From the NCBI GenBank assembly GCA_018696595.1, contig JABHQW010000008.1, forward strand, positions 332,522 to 396,521: 64,000 nt of DNA, read 5' to 3'. The stretch is from Candidatus Woesearchaeota archaeon. Lineage in GTDB: Archaea > Nanobdellota > Nanobdellia > Woesearchaeales > GW2011-AR9. This document shows positions 50,557 through 59,401 of the stretch, in pieces. The notes below the pieces were generated by a model. That model was not told where the DNA came from, made no database searches, and saw only the letters and a program-made list of their open reading frames with translations. Position 1 is the first letter of the stretch. The number at the start of each line of letters is the position of its first letter. A program made the position numbers and the translations under genes.

Positions 50557-51587
50557 GAACTAGTTCTCATTGCATTATAATCTACTAGATTAAGAACATA
50601 ATCAGAAACTTTCCAATTGATTCTTGTAAACTCTCCAAAATGATCTCCACCGGCTTGGGCTGATGCTTCTTTATCAAGAAGTGCAATTTCTACTTCTGGG
50701 GCAACAATCTCAGAAACATCACGATGACGATATTCTCCACTCCAAATACTTTTGGTGTGGGCAACAAATCTTGGGATCATCGAGTAACGATTACCTCCAA
50801 CTGCCCTAATGTGCATTTTCCCTTCTGATCTTGCTTTTTTTGCATAAGGAAAACCCACAAAATTATAACCAAAATAAGGGGTCGTTCCTGCTACTAAAGC
50901 ATGGATTTGATTTTCTTGTAAGAATCTTTCCCCATCTCCAAGAGGAAGCCTCATAAATTCTATGTCTTCTTCAAAAATTTCAGCAAGTTCTGCCCCTTGT
51001 GGAAAACTAATTTCAAATTTTAGTTTTTTACCAAAAAAGATTTCTGTAGCAGAAGAAGGGATTGTGCTAAAGTATCCTACTAAACCGTTCAATGGGCTTT
51101 GTTTGTACTTTTTTAAAATGATTCCATCCCAACCAGCCCCGGTTAACATAGAATAAGTTTTCTCTTTTTCTCCTTGAGGGGTGGTTCCAGTAATCTCAAT
51201 TAACGGGACTTGTATTGTTGGTAATTCATTAACATCTGTTTCTAAAATCATTTCTAATTGTTCTAAATGGTCTTTACCTGCACCTAATTCATAAGAAATA
51301 GCATTACCCGTTCCCAATTTTAATATTGCAAATAATTGTTTGTTAAATGACAAACCTAATTCTTCACATAAAAGAATGAATTTATTACTTTCATATCTGA
51401 TTGTTCCATCTCCTCCTCCAAGAGTAATTACTTGTGGTTTATCCTGTAAAGTTTTTCTTCTAGGATAATTTCCTGAATATATTTTAACTCTATAGTCTTC
51501 AGCAAATCTTTGCTCAATTGCATTAATTATCTTCGGGGTGAATCTTCCAGCTCTTGGATTTAATTTAGCTACTAGGCTTTCTACCAT
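50553..51587 (-). CDS. Diacylglycerol kinase-family lipid kinase
   Basis: 344 aa. The catalytic signature ITLGGGDGTIRYE and the KLGTGNAISYEL motif identify the YegS/DgkB/sphingosine kinase fold. There are no membrane helices, so it acts at the membrane surface. Such kinases phosphorylate diacylglycerol or other lipid alcohols. Its position next to the cupredoxin lipoprotein and Lgt genes, all on the minus strand, is interesting because Lgt consumes phospholipid to make diacylglyceryl-cysteine. A metabolic link is inference. Confidence 0.85.
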   Translation of the reverse strand: MVESLVAKLNPRAGRFTPKIINAIEQRFAEDYRVKIYSGNYPRRKTLQDKPQVITLGGGDGTIRYESNKFILLCEELGLSFNKQLFAILKLGTGNAISYELGAGKDHLEQLEMILETDVNELPTIQVPLIEITGTTPQGEKEKTYSMLTGAGWDGIILKKYKQSPLNGLVGYFSTIPSSATEIFFGKKLKFEISFPQGAELAEIFEEDIEFMRLPLGDGERFLQENQIHALVAGTTPYFGYNFVGFPYAKKARSEGKMHIRAVGGNRYSMIPRFVAHTKSIWSGEYRHRDVSEIVAPEVEIALLDKEASAQAGGDHFGEFTRINWKVSDYVLNLVDYNAMRTSS

Positions 51588-51643
51588 ATTTCCATTTAGA
51601 AACGTTTACTTTTATAAAAATAATGAAAAAGAAAAATAAAAAA

Positions 51644-52030
51644 TTAAGAAACGATTACGCTACCTTGCATTCCTGGATGGAATTGGCAAAAGTATCTGTA
51701 CTGTCCTGCTTCAGTAAAGGTGTGAGTTAATGATGTTGTTCCAATTGGAAGTTTCTCATCAAAATCACCATTTTCAAAAGTTACTGTATGCGCAGTAGAA
51801 TCTTTGTTAACCCATTCTATAGTGTCACCAACTTTAAGATCTAAATCAATAGGCATGAATTGAGAATTCTCAATTGCTACTTGGTAAACTTCTCCAGTTG
51901 CTACAACTGCAGTATTAGTTTCTTCTACTTCAACTACTTCTTCAACATTATCTTCTACTACTTCTGATCCACAAGCCACTAATAGAAACATAACACTTAA
52001 CAAAGCTATTAACCCTAATATTTTCTTCAT
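51644..52030 (-). CDS. Cupredoxin (plastocyanin-like) lipoprotein, 128 aa
   Basis: The ATG at 52030 follows a GGAGGA ribosome-binding site; a longer upstream frame into lgt is rejected. The lipobox LVAC (Cys20) ends the signal, followed by a Glu/Val-rich linker. The cupredoxin fold carries the type 1 copper ligands His81, Cys115, His118 and Met121 (AHTVTF; YFCQFHPGMQG). It is an electron carrier tethered to the outer face of a membrane. It sits 40 bases downstream of lgt on the same strand, so a substrate lipoprotein is encoded directly with its lipidating enzyme. Confidence 0.92.
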   Translation of the reverse strand: MKKILGLIALLSVMFLLVACGSEVVEDNVEEVVEVEETNTAVVATGEVYQVAIENSQFMPIDLDLKVGDTIEWVNKDSTAHTVTFENGDFDEKLPIGTTSLTHTFTEAGQYRYFCQFHPGMQGSVIVS

Positions 52031-52070
52031 TTTATTGTCCTCCAAAATATATAAGGTTAAATATTGACGT

Positions 52071-52841
52071 TTATTTAAATATCTTTCTCCAATCTTCCTT
52101 ATAAAACTTAACAAAGAGATATAGTGCAACAATTACCATAATCAAACTAAACCATTGGCCAATCGTTAATTTGAACCATAAAACGTCTTCGCGATAGAAA
52201 TCTACTAAGAATCTTCCTAATCCTTCCCAAAAAACGAAGTTCAGAAATATAAACCCTGGCTTAAATGATTTCCAGAATGTTAGCAAGAAAAGCCAACCAG
52301 TAACAATAAATCTTTTCCCTGCTGCGTATAATGTAGATGGGTGCCTACAACCATCATATCCTTTAAACAATACGCACCACTTACCTTGGAATGGTCTACC
52401 AACTAATTCTCCATTAATGAAATTAGCAATTCTTCCCAAAGCTAAAGCAAACAAGGCGGGAATTGACATAGCATCAGCCAATTTCCAGAAATTAAATCTA
52501 TGTTTCTTACAATAAATGTAAGCTGCAACTACAATTCCTACAAATCCACCGTGAAAACTCATCCCTCCTTCCCAAAATTTGAGAAAGTTAAATGGATTTG
52601 ACAAGTAGTAACTTGGTTGCCAAAAAACTTCAAATACTCTTGATCCGATTAATACTCCGACCATCAACCAAAATGCAAAATCCCAGATCTGTTCTTTGTT
52701 TAATTCTAGTTTGCCTTTTTTTCTAAGATAATATAACCAAGCAATAGACAGAAAGAATCCCAGGACATACATTAGCCCGTACCATCTGATTTCTAACGGC
52801 CCTAAGGAAAGTAATGTTGGGTTAAGATTGTGAATGTACAT
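52071..52841 (-). CDS. lgt: Prolipoprotein diacylglyceryl transferase (Lgt)
   Basis: 256 aa with seven or so hydrophobic helices. Lgt motifs are all visible: IRWYGLMYVLGF (Tyr21), MSFHGGF with essential His97, the Lgt signature GRIANFINGELVGRP at 136-150 (Arg137, Asn140), HPSTLY at 167-172, and GRFLVDFYRED. In the last, Arg210 is kept and the usual Glu is Asp214. It transfers a diacylglyceryl group to the lipobox cysteine of preprolipoproteins. Lgt is a bacterial enzyme not normally found in archaea. It lies between two lipoprotein genes, one codirectional downstream and one divergent. Assignment strong. Confidence 0.95.
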   Translation of the reverse strand: MYIHNLNPTLLSLGPLEIRWYGLMYVLGFFLSIAWLYYLRKKGKLELNKEQIWDFAFWLMVGVLIGSRVFEVFWQPSYYLSNPFNFLKFWEGGMSFHGGFVGIVVAAYIYCKKHRFNFWKLADAMSIPALFALALGRIANFINGELVGRPFQGKWCVLFKGYDGCRHPSTLYAAGKRFIVTGWLFLLTFWKSFKPGFIFLNFVFWEGLGRFLVDFYREDVLWFKLTIGQWFSLIMVIVALYLFVKFYKEDWRKIFK

Positions 52842-52933
52842 GAAGTTTTGTTATCCGTTAACATTTATTAATTCTTTGGTATTAAAAATGATTAGAGGTT
52901 AATTTTAAATACTTCCATCTCTTACTTTTATAC

Positions 52934-54307
52934 ATGAGAAAACTATGGTTTCTTTCAGTACTACTAATTTCTCTATTTCTATTAAGTGGTTGTACATCTG
53001 TTAAAGACACATTAGGTATGTGTGGCCATTACTGTGTCAACAAAGATTGTGGAACTGAAATAAACAATTGTGGTCAAGAGATTGATTGTGGTGGTTGTAC
53101 TGGTGGACATTCTTGTGAAGATGGTATGTGTGAATTAAATCCAGAAATCAAAGATAGTGACCCCATTCTAGTACGTCCAAAAATAGACCTAAATCTTCTT
53201 TTATCAAATCAAAGAATAACTAATGCCATAGAACTAAATCCTCTAACTACCACAAATAATTATCAGAAAATTTTGAATGAGAAAATAAGTGATCTTGAAG
53301 TTGGAAATACGGCTCATTGGAATAACTTTAGAAGTCAAGCCAATTGGCAAGAAGAGGATCTATTAGAATTATATTTACAAAAAGTTGCTTTTTCTTTATA
53401 TATTGAAGCTAATGCTTTAACTCCTTGGAGTATCCTTGATTATTCGGATGAACACCTCAACTTATTGCTTTCAGATCTGTATGTTGATGATGTTTTAACT
53501 GATGTTCCCATGTACCAAAATGGAGGATATTACAAAGCCAGGAAACAATCTGCATTTAATGGTGACTCTCTAATTGCCTTCAAATATATACAAGAAACGA
53601 AACAACAGTATCCACATCTAAAAGTTAAAACCCATAAAGACTTGCTTGATTTGATTATAATTAGAATGCGTGATGATGAATGGGTCCATTTTGGAAGTGA
53701 AGCAGAAGGATGTTCAGATTTTCCTTCTGAGGTTATGAATTATGATTTTCAATGTTTATTAGATCTTAAGAAAGGAAGTGATCCACTTACTGCTCATTTT
53801 ATATTTGCATTATTACAATCAAATAATATTCCCTCGAAAGAAGTTCCAGTTTATTTGGGTGGACATACCGGAATTATTTATCCAACTCTGGATTTAACTA
53901 TGGAGGGGAATGCTGTTTATTCTGTGTTAAAAAAAGGAATATTGACCACAAACAAATTGCCAATTGATAACACTTATTTGGATCTAAATACTTATCTGAT
54001 TTGGGATCAAGTTCCAACTTGTCAGGCTTTTTATTTTACAACTAACAAAAACGTTTTAGATTACTTCCAATATATTGGCGATCCTCAATGGAATACAGAC
54101 ATTATTACAACTTACTGTTACACATTTATGGGGAATGCGCCAGGAGAATATTTAAGAGAACTAATAAAAACAGGATTTCTTGCTGAAGGTGAGCCTATGA
54201 ACTGTCAAGATACAGATCCTTCTAAGGATAATTATCAAGCTCCTCCATTAACTGAAGAAGAATTAGACTTTTATCTTAATCAGATCGCACAAATAGCAAA
54301 TTGCTAA
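52934..54307 (+). CDS. Predicted lipoprotein with Cys-rich N-terminal segment, 457 aa
   Basis: The lipobox LSGC (Cys20) is followed by a region with nine Cys (CGHYCVNKDCGTEINNCGQE...) resembling short surface-protein modules. The 400-residue remainder is alpha/beta. A segment around PSKEVPVYLGGHTGIIYPTL is faintly transglutaminase-like, but a full Cys-His-Asp set is not evident. A TTTTAAATAC box about 25 bases upstream suggests leaderless expression, divergent from lgt. Expected to be processed by the Lgt/LspA pair; function unknown. Confidence 0.78.
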   Translation: MRKLWFLSVLLISLFLLSGCTSVKDTLGMCGHYCVNKDCGTEINNCGQEIDCGGCTGGHSCEDGMCELNPEIKDSDPILVRPKIDLNLLLSNQRITNAIELNPLTTTNNYQKILNEKISDLEVGNTAHWNNFRSQANWQEEDLLELYLQKVAFSLYIEANALTPWSILDYSDEHLNLLLSDLYVDDVLTDVPMYQNGGYYKARKQSAFNGDSLIAFKYIQETKQQYPHLKVKTHKDLLDLIIIRMRDDEWVHFGSEAEGCSDFPSEVMNYDFQCLLDLKKGSDPLTAHFIFALLQSNNIPSKEVPVYLGGHTGIIYPTLDLTMEGNAVYSVLKKGILTTNKLPIDNTYLDLNTYLIWDQVPTCQAFYFTTNKNVLDYFQYIGDPQWNTDIITTYCYTFMGNAPGEYLRELIKTGFLAEGEPMNCQDTDPSKDNYQAPPLTEEELDFYLNQIAQIANC

Positions 54308-54402
54308 CAAATACTGTTTAATCACCTTTCCTCTACAGAAAACTTTATATATTCTTCACGATTATATAATCTCATCATAATTAAAAACGAGGGTGAATTA
54401 TA

Positions 54403-54666
54403 ATGGAAGATAAAGAAAAAAGTTATTCTAAAGAATTACTAGGTAAAACAATAGTTTCAAAGTCAGGAAAGAAGTTTGGCGAAGTTGGCGATTTAATTTT
54501 TGAAGTTGGTTCTGGTGAACTGATTCATATGCAACTTAGACATCCTACCTCTTACATTGATAAGATGGAACTAGAAAAAACTAAAGAAGGAAGTATTTTA
54601 ATCCCCTTCTCCGCAGTTATTGCTTCTGGTGACTTTATTGTTGTAGCAGAAGAAGATATAATTTAA
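54403..54666 (+). CDS. PRC-barrel domain protein, 87 aa
   Basis: The small barrel is visible as LLGKTIVSKSGKKFGEVGDLIFEV, then LIHMQLRHPTS, then GSILIPFSAVIASGDFIVVA. It is shorter than, and different from, the PRC-barrel protein at 8792. Archaeal PRC-barrel pairs include CdpB1/CdpB2 of the haloarchaeal division complex. A GAGGGTG ribosome-binding site precedes the ATG and a TATATAA-type box lies further upstream. The division role is suggested by analogy only. Confidence 0.85.
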   Translation: MEDKEKSYSKELLGKTIVSKSGKKFGEVGDLIFEVGSGELIHMQLRHPTSYIDKMELEKTKEGSILIPFSAVIASGDFIVVAEEDII

Positions 54667-54694
54667 TTTTTTTAATTAATTTTTATTTAGCCAA

Positions 54695-55036
54695 ATGAAA
54701 AGTAAAAAAACACAGACTATTCTCATAATTATAGGAGTTATTTTAGTTTTAATTATTGGTTTATTCTTTTTTGGGAGAATGGTCATTCAAATGAGTGAAT
54801 CACTTGATGATTATCATCCAATGATGTCAAATATTAATTCTACAAATTCATTAGGAGAAAGTTTAGAATATTGTAATACATTTGATGAAACAAAACGAAA
54901 AGATTCCTGCCTCTATATTGCAGGCTATTATTACAATGACACTTCTGTTTGTGAAACAATTAAAGGTTTGAAACAGGAAACTTGTGAGACTCGTTTATCT
55001 TACAGATTAATGATTAAAGAGATTAAACAATCATAA
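54695..55036 (+). CDS. Membrane-anchored Cys-containing protein, 113 aa
   Basis: An N-terminal membrane helix (TILIIIGVILVLIIGLFFFG) anchors a small domain with four regularly placed Cys (YCNTF, DSCLY, SVCET, ETCET), probably two disulfides. The pattern YCN-x10-CLYIAGYYYNDTSVCE resembles repeats found in DPANN secreted proteins. No family name. It lies 28 bases behind the PRC-barrel gene on the same strand. Confidence 0.6.
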   Translation: MKSKKTQTILIIIGVILVLIIGLFFFGRMVIQMSESLDDYHPMMSNINSTNSLGESLEYCNTFDETKRKDSCLYIAGYYYNDTSVCETIKGLKQETCETRLSYRLMIKEIKQS

Positions 55037-55131
55037 ATAATTAATTACTTTTTTATTATCTATTTCTAATCATAATAATGTATATAAGGTAACAATCTAT
55101 TCTTATTACTTGGGGTGATTAGAATTAAAAC

Positions 55132-55149
55132 AAAAATTCTAGAATTTTT
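55132..55149. promoter_or_regulatory. 18-base perfect palindrome in the purB leader
   Basis: AAAAATTCTAGAATTTTT is a perfect palindrome located about 40-58 bases before the purB ATG and 45 bases after a TATATAAG box at 55080. It is in the predicted 5' leader or just after the start site, so it could be an operator for a dimeric repressor or a short attenuating hairpin controlling purB-purA. Confidence 0.5.
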
Positions 55150-55189
55150 GGGATCTGGTTCGCCTCTTAAAATTAGGGAGATGAATTAA

Positions 55190-56914
55190 ATGACGGCTCA
55201 CCATAAATCAGAAGACTTAAATTTACATTCTTTAAAGGCTATTTCTCCAATTGATGGTAGACATAGATTAATGACCGAACCATTGGCAGATTGGTTCTCA
55301 GAATTTGCATTGTTTAAGTACAGGCTTCATATGGAAGTTGAGTACTTAATTGCATTATCGGAAAATGAACCGTTCAATGCAGTAAGAAATTTCACTTTAG
55401 AAGAAAAAGATTTCTTAAAAGGAATTGTGCGTAACTTTACTTTACAGGATGCACAAGTAATTCAGAACATTGATCGGTTTGGTTATCAAGAAATGAAACC
55501 GACTAACCATGATTGTAAATCTGTAGAATATTTTCTTAAAAGAAAACTTGAAGAAAGTTCATTAACAGATGTAAAAGAATTTGTTCATTTTGGTTTAACT
55601 TCAGAAGATATGAATAATATTGCTCACAATTGTATGATTAATGGAGCATTAAATCAACATTATATCCCAAATTTAGTTTCTTTACTGGATGAATTAAAAG
55701 GACTAGCAGAATCAGAAAAGTCTACCGCTATGTTAAGTAGAACTCATGGCCAACCGGCAACTCCAACAACAGTTGGTAAAGAGATGGCTAATTATCTTGA
55801 CAGATTAAGAAAACAGTTAATCAAACTTAAACAATTTAAATTACCTGCAAAATGTAATGGTGCTGTTGGCAATCATGCTGCCCAATATTTTGCTGCAGGA
55901 GAAGTTAATTGGATGTCTTTTACTGAAAAATTTATCACAGATCTTGGTTTTGAAGCAAATTTAATGAGTACACAAATTGAGTTTCATGATGGTTTAACAG
56001 AATTGTTTAGCATTATGATTAGTATCAATAATATTCTAAAAGATTTAGCGATGGACTTTTGGACTTATATCTCTTTGGGATATTTACAACAACAAAAGAT
56101 TATTCATGAAGTTGGTAGTTCAACAATGCCACATAAGATTAATCCTTGGCGGATGGAAGTTGCTGAAGGTAGTGTAGCAGAAGCAAACGCTAAGTTGATT
56201 GGATTTATCAACAAGTTGCAAGTTTCTAGATTACAAAGAGATTTGTCGGATCATGAAGCACAAAGAGCGATAGGAGTTGGGTTTGCTCATTCTTATTTAG
56301 TAGTTCTACATGTTTTAGAAGAATTAGAAAGATTACAGGTAAATAAGGAAAAAGTTTCTTCTGAACTGAAAGATTTTGGTAGTATTTTAACAGAAGCTGT
56401 TCAGACTTTACTGAGAAAAGAAGGGTACGAACAGCCTTATGAATTAATGAAAGATTTTTCTCGGGGCAGACATTGTACTGTTCAAGAACTGCACACTTTT
56501 GTTGACCAGTTAGATATTAAAGAAGAAACTAAATTGAAACTAAAACAATTAAGACCAGAGAATTATATTGGGTTGAGTAAAGAATTAACAGAGTTAGCAA
56601 TTGGAAAATGGGAAGAGTTCAAAGAAGAATATGAAGAACCGTTACCTGCAGTAAGAAAAGTCTTCTTAGCCCCAGAAGTAAAGAACTTTGAGATTATCGA
56701 AAGATTAAAACAAATGGAGATTGAAGTTCTCGATGAACTTACTGAAGAAAAAGGTATTTTATACATTGGTCCAATCAATGCTCAGTTTGAAGAAGCAAAA
56801 GAGAAAGGCTTTATTTGTGTGAATTACGATCCTAATCGAAAAACTAAGGCTGATTACAACATTGTTGATCTGGCAGAATTGCCAGACTTGATTAATTCTT
56901 TTGGAGGTGACTAA
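55190..56914 (+). CDS. purB: Adenylosuccinate lyase with a C-terminal extension, 574 aa
   Basis: The first 460 residues match the E. coli-type PurB (LKAISPIDGRHR start; SRTHGQPATPTT; catalytic loop signature SSTMPHKINPWRMEVAEG). The enzyme removes fumarate from adenylosuccinate and SAICAR. Beyond the usual end there is an extra region of about 100 residues (from about 480). It has strand-helix alternation (IIERLKQMEIEVLDELTEEK; GILYIGPINAQFEEAKEKGF; YNIVDLAEL) like a small Rossmann-like domain. GGGAG stands nine bases before the ATG. purA begins one base after the stop, so the two AMP-synthesis enzymes form an operon. Confidence 0.93.
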   Translation: MTAHHKSEDLNLHSLKAISPIDGRHRLMTEPLADWFSEFALFKYRLHMEVEYLIALSENEPFNAVRNFTLEEKDFLKGIVRNFTLQDAQVIQNIDRFGYQEMKPTNHDCKSVEYFLKRKLEESSLTDVKEFVHFGLTSEDMNNIAHNCMINGALNQHYIPNLVSLLDELKGLAESEKSTAMLSRTHGQPATPTTVGKEMANYLDRLRKQLIKLKQFKLPAKCNGAVGNHAAQYFAAGEVNWMSFTEKFITDLGFEANLMSTQIEFHDGLTELFSIMISINNILKDLAMDFWTYISLGYLQQQKIIHEVGSSTMPHKINPWRMEVAEGSVAEANAKLIGFINKLQVSRLQRDLSDHEAQRAIGVGFAHSYLVVLHVLEELERLQVNKEKVSSELKDFGSILTEAVQTLLRKEGYEQPYELMKDFSRGRHCTVQELHTFVDQLDIKEETKLKLKQLRPENYIGLSKELTELAIGKWEEFKEEYEEPLPAVRKVFLAPEVKNFEIIERLKQMEIEVLDELTEEKGILYIGPINAQFEEAKEKGFICVNYDPNRKTKADYNIVDLAELPDLINSFGGD

Positions 56915-56915
56915 A

Positions 56916-59177
56916 ATGGGAAACACATTTGCAATTTTAGGTGGACAATGGGGAGACGAAGGTAAAGGAAAATTTGTAGATTGGGCAGCTAAGTATTTTG
57001 ACATTTCTGCGAGAGCCACTGGTGGTAACAATGCAGGACATACTGTTTATGTTGGCGAAGAGAAACATATTTTTCATTTAATCCCTTCTGCAATTACTTG
57101 GAAGAATGTTGATTGTCTTTTAGGAAATGGAATGGTGATTGATCCATTAATTCTGTTAAAAGAAATTGATACTTTAGAACAAAAAGGTTACACTGTTAAT
57201 AATCTTTACATCTCTGGAAGAGCGCATATGATTTTACTTTACAACAAAGTCTTAGACAAATATAAAGAGAAATCAAAAGGAAAAAAGAAAGTTGGCACTA
57301 CGGGAAGAGGTATTGGTCCAACTTATGCTGATAAAGCTTATTATACTGGAATCAGAATGAATGATCTGTTGGATAAAGAGTTGTTAAAAAGAAAAGTTAG
57401 CCTACATGTTTGGGAAAAGTTTGGTTCATTTAAGAAATTACATGAAGATGATGATGAAATAATTATGGGGGCTTTAAGAGATTCTCTTCCTGAAGATACA
57501 TTTTTTGATAAATGGAGAAGTAAACTACTCGATTTGGGAAATAATATTAATCTGAACAAGTTAACAAATTTCTTTGTTGATATTTATTTTTCTGTTGGTA
57601 AAATATTAAAGAAACATATTACAGATACTCGGCTGATGTTAGAATCTAATGCCAAAGATGGTAAAAGTATTCTTTTAGAAGGTGCACAGGGGTTATTGTT
57701 AGATGTTGATCACGGAACTTATCCTTTTGTGACTTCTTCTAACGCTTCCATTGGTGGTTTGAAAACCGGTTTAGGTTTACCGCACTTAGATATTGCTTAT
57801 AGTGTTGTTAAAGCTTATACTACAAGAGTCGGTGAAGGCCCTTTTGCTACAGAACTATTTGATGATGTTGGTAACTATTTAAGAGAAAAAGGTGGCGAGT
57901 TTGGTTCTACTACTGGGAGACCAAGAAGATGTGGTTGGCATGATACTGTTTTAACAAGACATACTGCATTAATTAATGGGCCAAACATTGTTATTAGTAA
58001 ATTGGATGTTTTAACGGGTTTGGAGAAACTTAAAATTTGTAATTCTTACAAATATCTTGGACCTAAGAAAGTTTTTAATGGCGAAATTTACTTCACTGGA
58101 AAAATTTTGAAAGATTTCCCTGCTGATGGGTTTTTGTTAGAACATTGTGTTCCTCATCAATGGGTTGAAATGCCTGGCTGGACTGAAGACATAACTAATG
58201 TTAAAGAATATAGTCTTTTGCCTATTAATGCCCAGAATTATTTACGTAAAATTGAAGAGTTGGGGAATGTTGAAATTAGTTTGGTTAGCATTGGTCCAAA
58301 AAGAGAACAGATGATCGTTATGCCAGGAAGATGGAACTTAGAAGTCAAACAAGAAAAAGTTTCTTCTTCTTCTGTAAGTGAACCTGTAGAACAACCAATA
58401 GAAGAGAGAGAAACATTTGTAGAACCAACTGTTAATGTTGAAACAGAGTCTCAACTAGAAACCAGAACAGAAATTAAAACAGAACCTGAAGAAGACACAA
58501 AAATAAAAGCAATCATTTATGACATGGATAATACTTTAGTTAATACTGATGGCTTTGTACTTGGTCATTTAAGAAGAACGGCATTAAGAGTTTGTCAAGA
58601 CATTCCATTTACAGTTCCAAGTGATGAAGAAATTAAAAGAGTACAAAAAGAAAATCTTCCTTTTGAGGATATCTTTGTAAAACTATTTCCAAATCCGTTG
58701 GGCTATATTCGTGATGAACCATTATCAGGCGTGGTTTTAGCAAAATACCGGGAAGATGCAAAAGAAATTCCTTTTTCTTCAACACTTGGCGGGATAGATC
58801 TTGTTGAAACTATGTCTAAACAAGAAGTTGTTCAAGGAATTGTGACAAACCGAGTTCGGATGGCTCGTCATCGGTTAGATCAAGCTGGTTATAGTGATTT
58901 TTCTTTTATTGTTCAACCAGAATCTAAAGAACAGAGTAAACCAAATCCTCTTTGTTTAAGACCAGCGTTAGACTTTTTGCAAGAGAAGAATATTTCTAAG
59001 TCTGAGGTTCTTTCTGTCGGCGATCATCCTGACGATTATCTTGCTGCAAGAGATGCAGGAATTACATTCATTGCTGTTTTAACTGGAGAAAGCACCAAAG
59101 GAGATTTTATTAGTGCGGGTTTAGATGCAAATATGATTGTTGATGATCTTGGAGAATTGAAAGAAATAATAAATTAA
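56916..59177 (+). CDS. purA: Adenylosuccinate synthetase fused to a HAD-family hydrolase, 753 aa
   Basis: Residues 1 to about 475 form a full PurA (GGQWGDEGKGK P-loop, NAGHTVY, GTTGRGIGPTYADK, EGAQGLLLDVDHGTYPF, TTGRPRRCGWHD). A Glu/Val/Thr-rich linker of about 50 residues follows. Then a HAD phosphatase has motif I DMDNTLVN (Asp536, Asp538), motif II TNR, motif III Lys675 in SKPNP and motif IV GDHPDD near 703. The ATG follows GGAGGTGA; an upstream TTG is rejected. PurA joins IMP and aspartate; the HAD part probably dephosphorylates a nucleotide or phosphoglycolate-like compound. The fusion is unusual. Confidence 0.94.
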   Translation: MGNTFAILGGQWGDEGKGKFVDWAAKYFDISARATGGNNAGHTVYVGEEKHIFHLIPSAITWKNVDCLLGNGMVIDPLILLKEIDTLEQKGYTVNNLYISGRAHMILLYNKVLDKYKEKSKGKKKVGTTGRGIGPTYADKAYYTGIRMNDLLDKELLKRKVSLHVWEKFGSFKKLHEDDDEIIMGALRDSLPEDTFFDKWRSKLLDLGNNINLNKLTNFFVDIYFSVGKILKKHITDTRLMLESNAKDGKSILLEGAQGLLLDVDHGTYPFVTSSNASIGGLKTGLGLPHLDIAYSVVKAYTTRVGEGPFATELFDDVGNYLREKGGEFGSTTGRPRRCGWHDTVLTRHTALINGPNIVISKLDVLTGLEKLKICNSYKYLGPKKVFNGEIYFTGKILKDFPADGFLLEHCVPHQWVEMPGWTEDITNVKEYSLLPINAQNYLRKIEELGNVEISLVSIGPKREQMIVMPGRWNLEVKQEKVSSSSVSEPVEQPIEERETFVEPTVNVETESQLETRTEIKTEPEEDTKIKAIIYDMDNTLVNTDGFVLGHLRRTALRVCQDIPFTVPSDEEIKRVQKENLPFEDIFVKLFPNPLGYIRDEPLSGVVLAKYREDAKEIPFSSTLGGIDLVETMSKQEVVQGIVTNRVRMARHRLDQAGYSDFSFIVQPESKEQSKPNPLCLRPALDFLQEKNISKSEVLSVGDHPDDYLAARDAGITFIAVLTGESTKGDFISAGLDANMIVDDLGELKEIIN

Positions 59178-59182
59178 TTTTT

Positions 59183-59401
59183 TTATATTTTCTTAAATCT
59201 TGGTCCTTCATAATCTTCTTTTTTTACATTATCTAGAAACATTTCTTTTGGTCTAACCCACATTGTATTTGCAGATTCTCCTTTTACTGGATCGGGATGA
59301 TTGTAAACAACCATCTCTTCTATGGTTTCAGAATGTAATGCGATTCCTATTACTTCTACGATTGTTCCTTTGAAGTGTTTATATTTGCCTAATTTAATCA
59401 T
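59183..59401 (-). CDS. DUF1653 domain protein
   Basis: 72 aa matching the DUF1653 pattern: GKYKHFKGTIVEVIGIALHS, then ETIEEMVVYNH and ANTMWVRPKEMFLDNV. The family forms a small beta-barrel and is widespread in bacteria and scattered in archaea. Its role is unknown. Its ATG overlaps the stop of the upstream winged-helix gene as ATGA, so the two are coupled. Confidence 0.85.
   Translation of the reverse strand: MIKLGKYKHFKGTIVEVIGIALHSETIEEMVVYNHPDPVKGESANTMWVRPKEMFLDNVKKEDYEGPRFKKI

Noticed and set aside
55181-55189. Two-codon upstream ORF (ATG AAT TAA) before purB
   Set aside because: The ribosome-binding site GGGAG touches this ATG directly, while its spacing to the purB ATG at 55190 is normal; probably chance.
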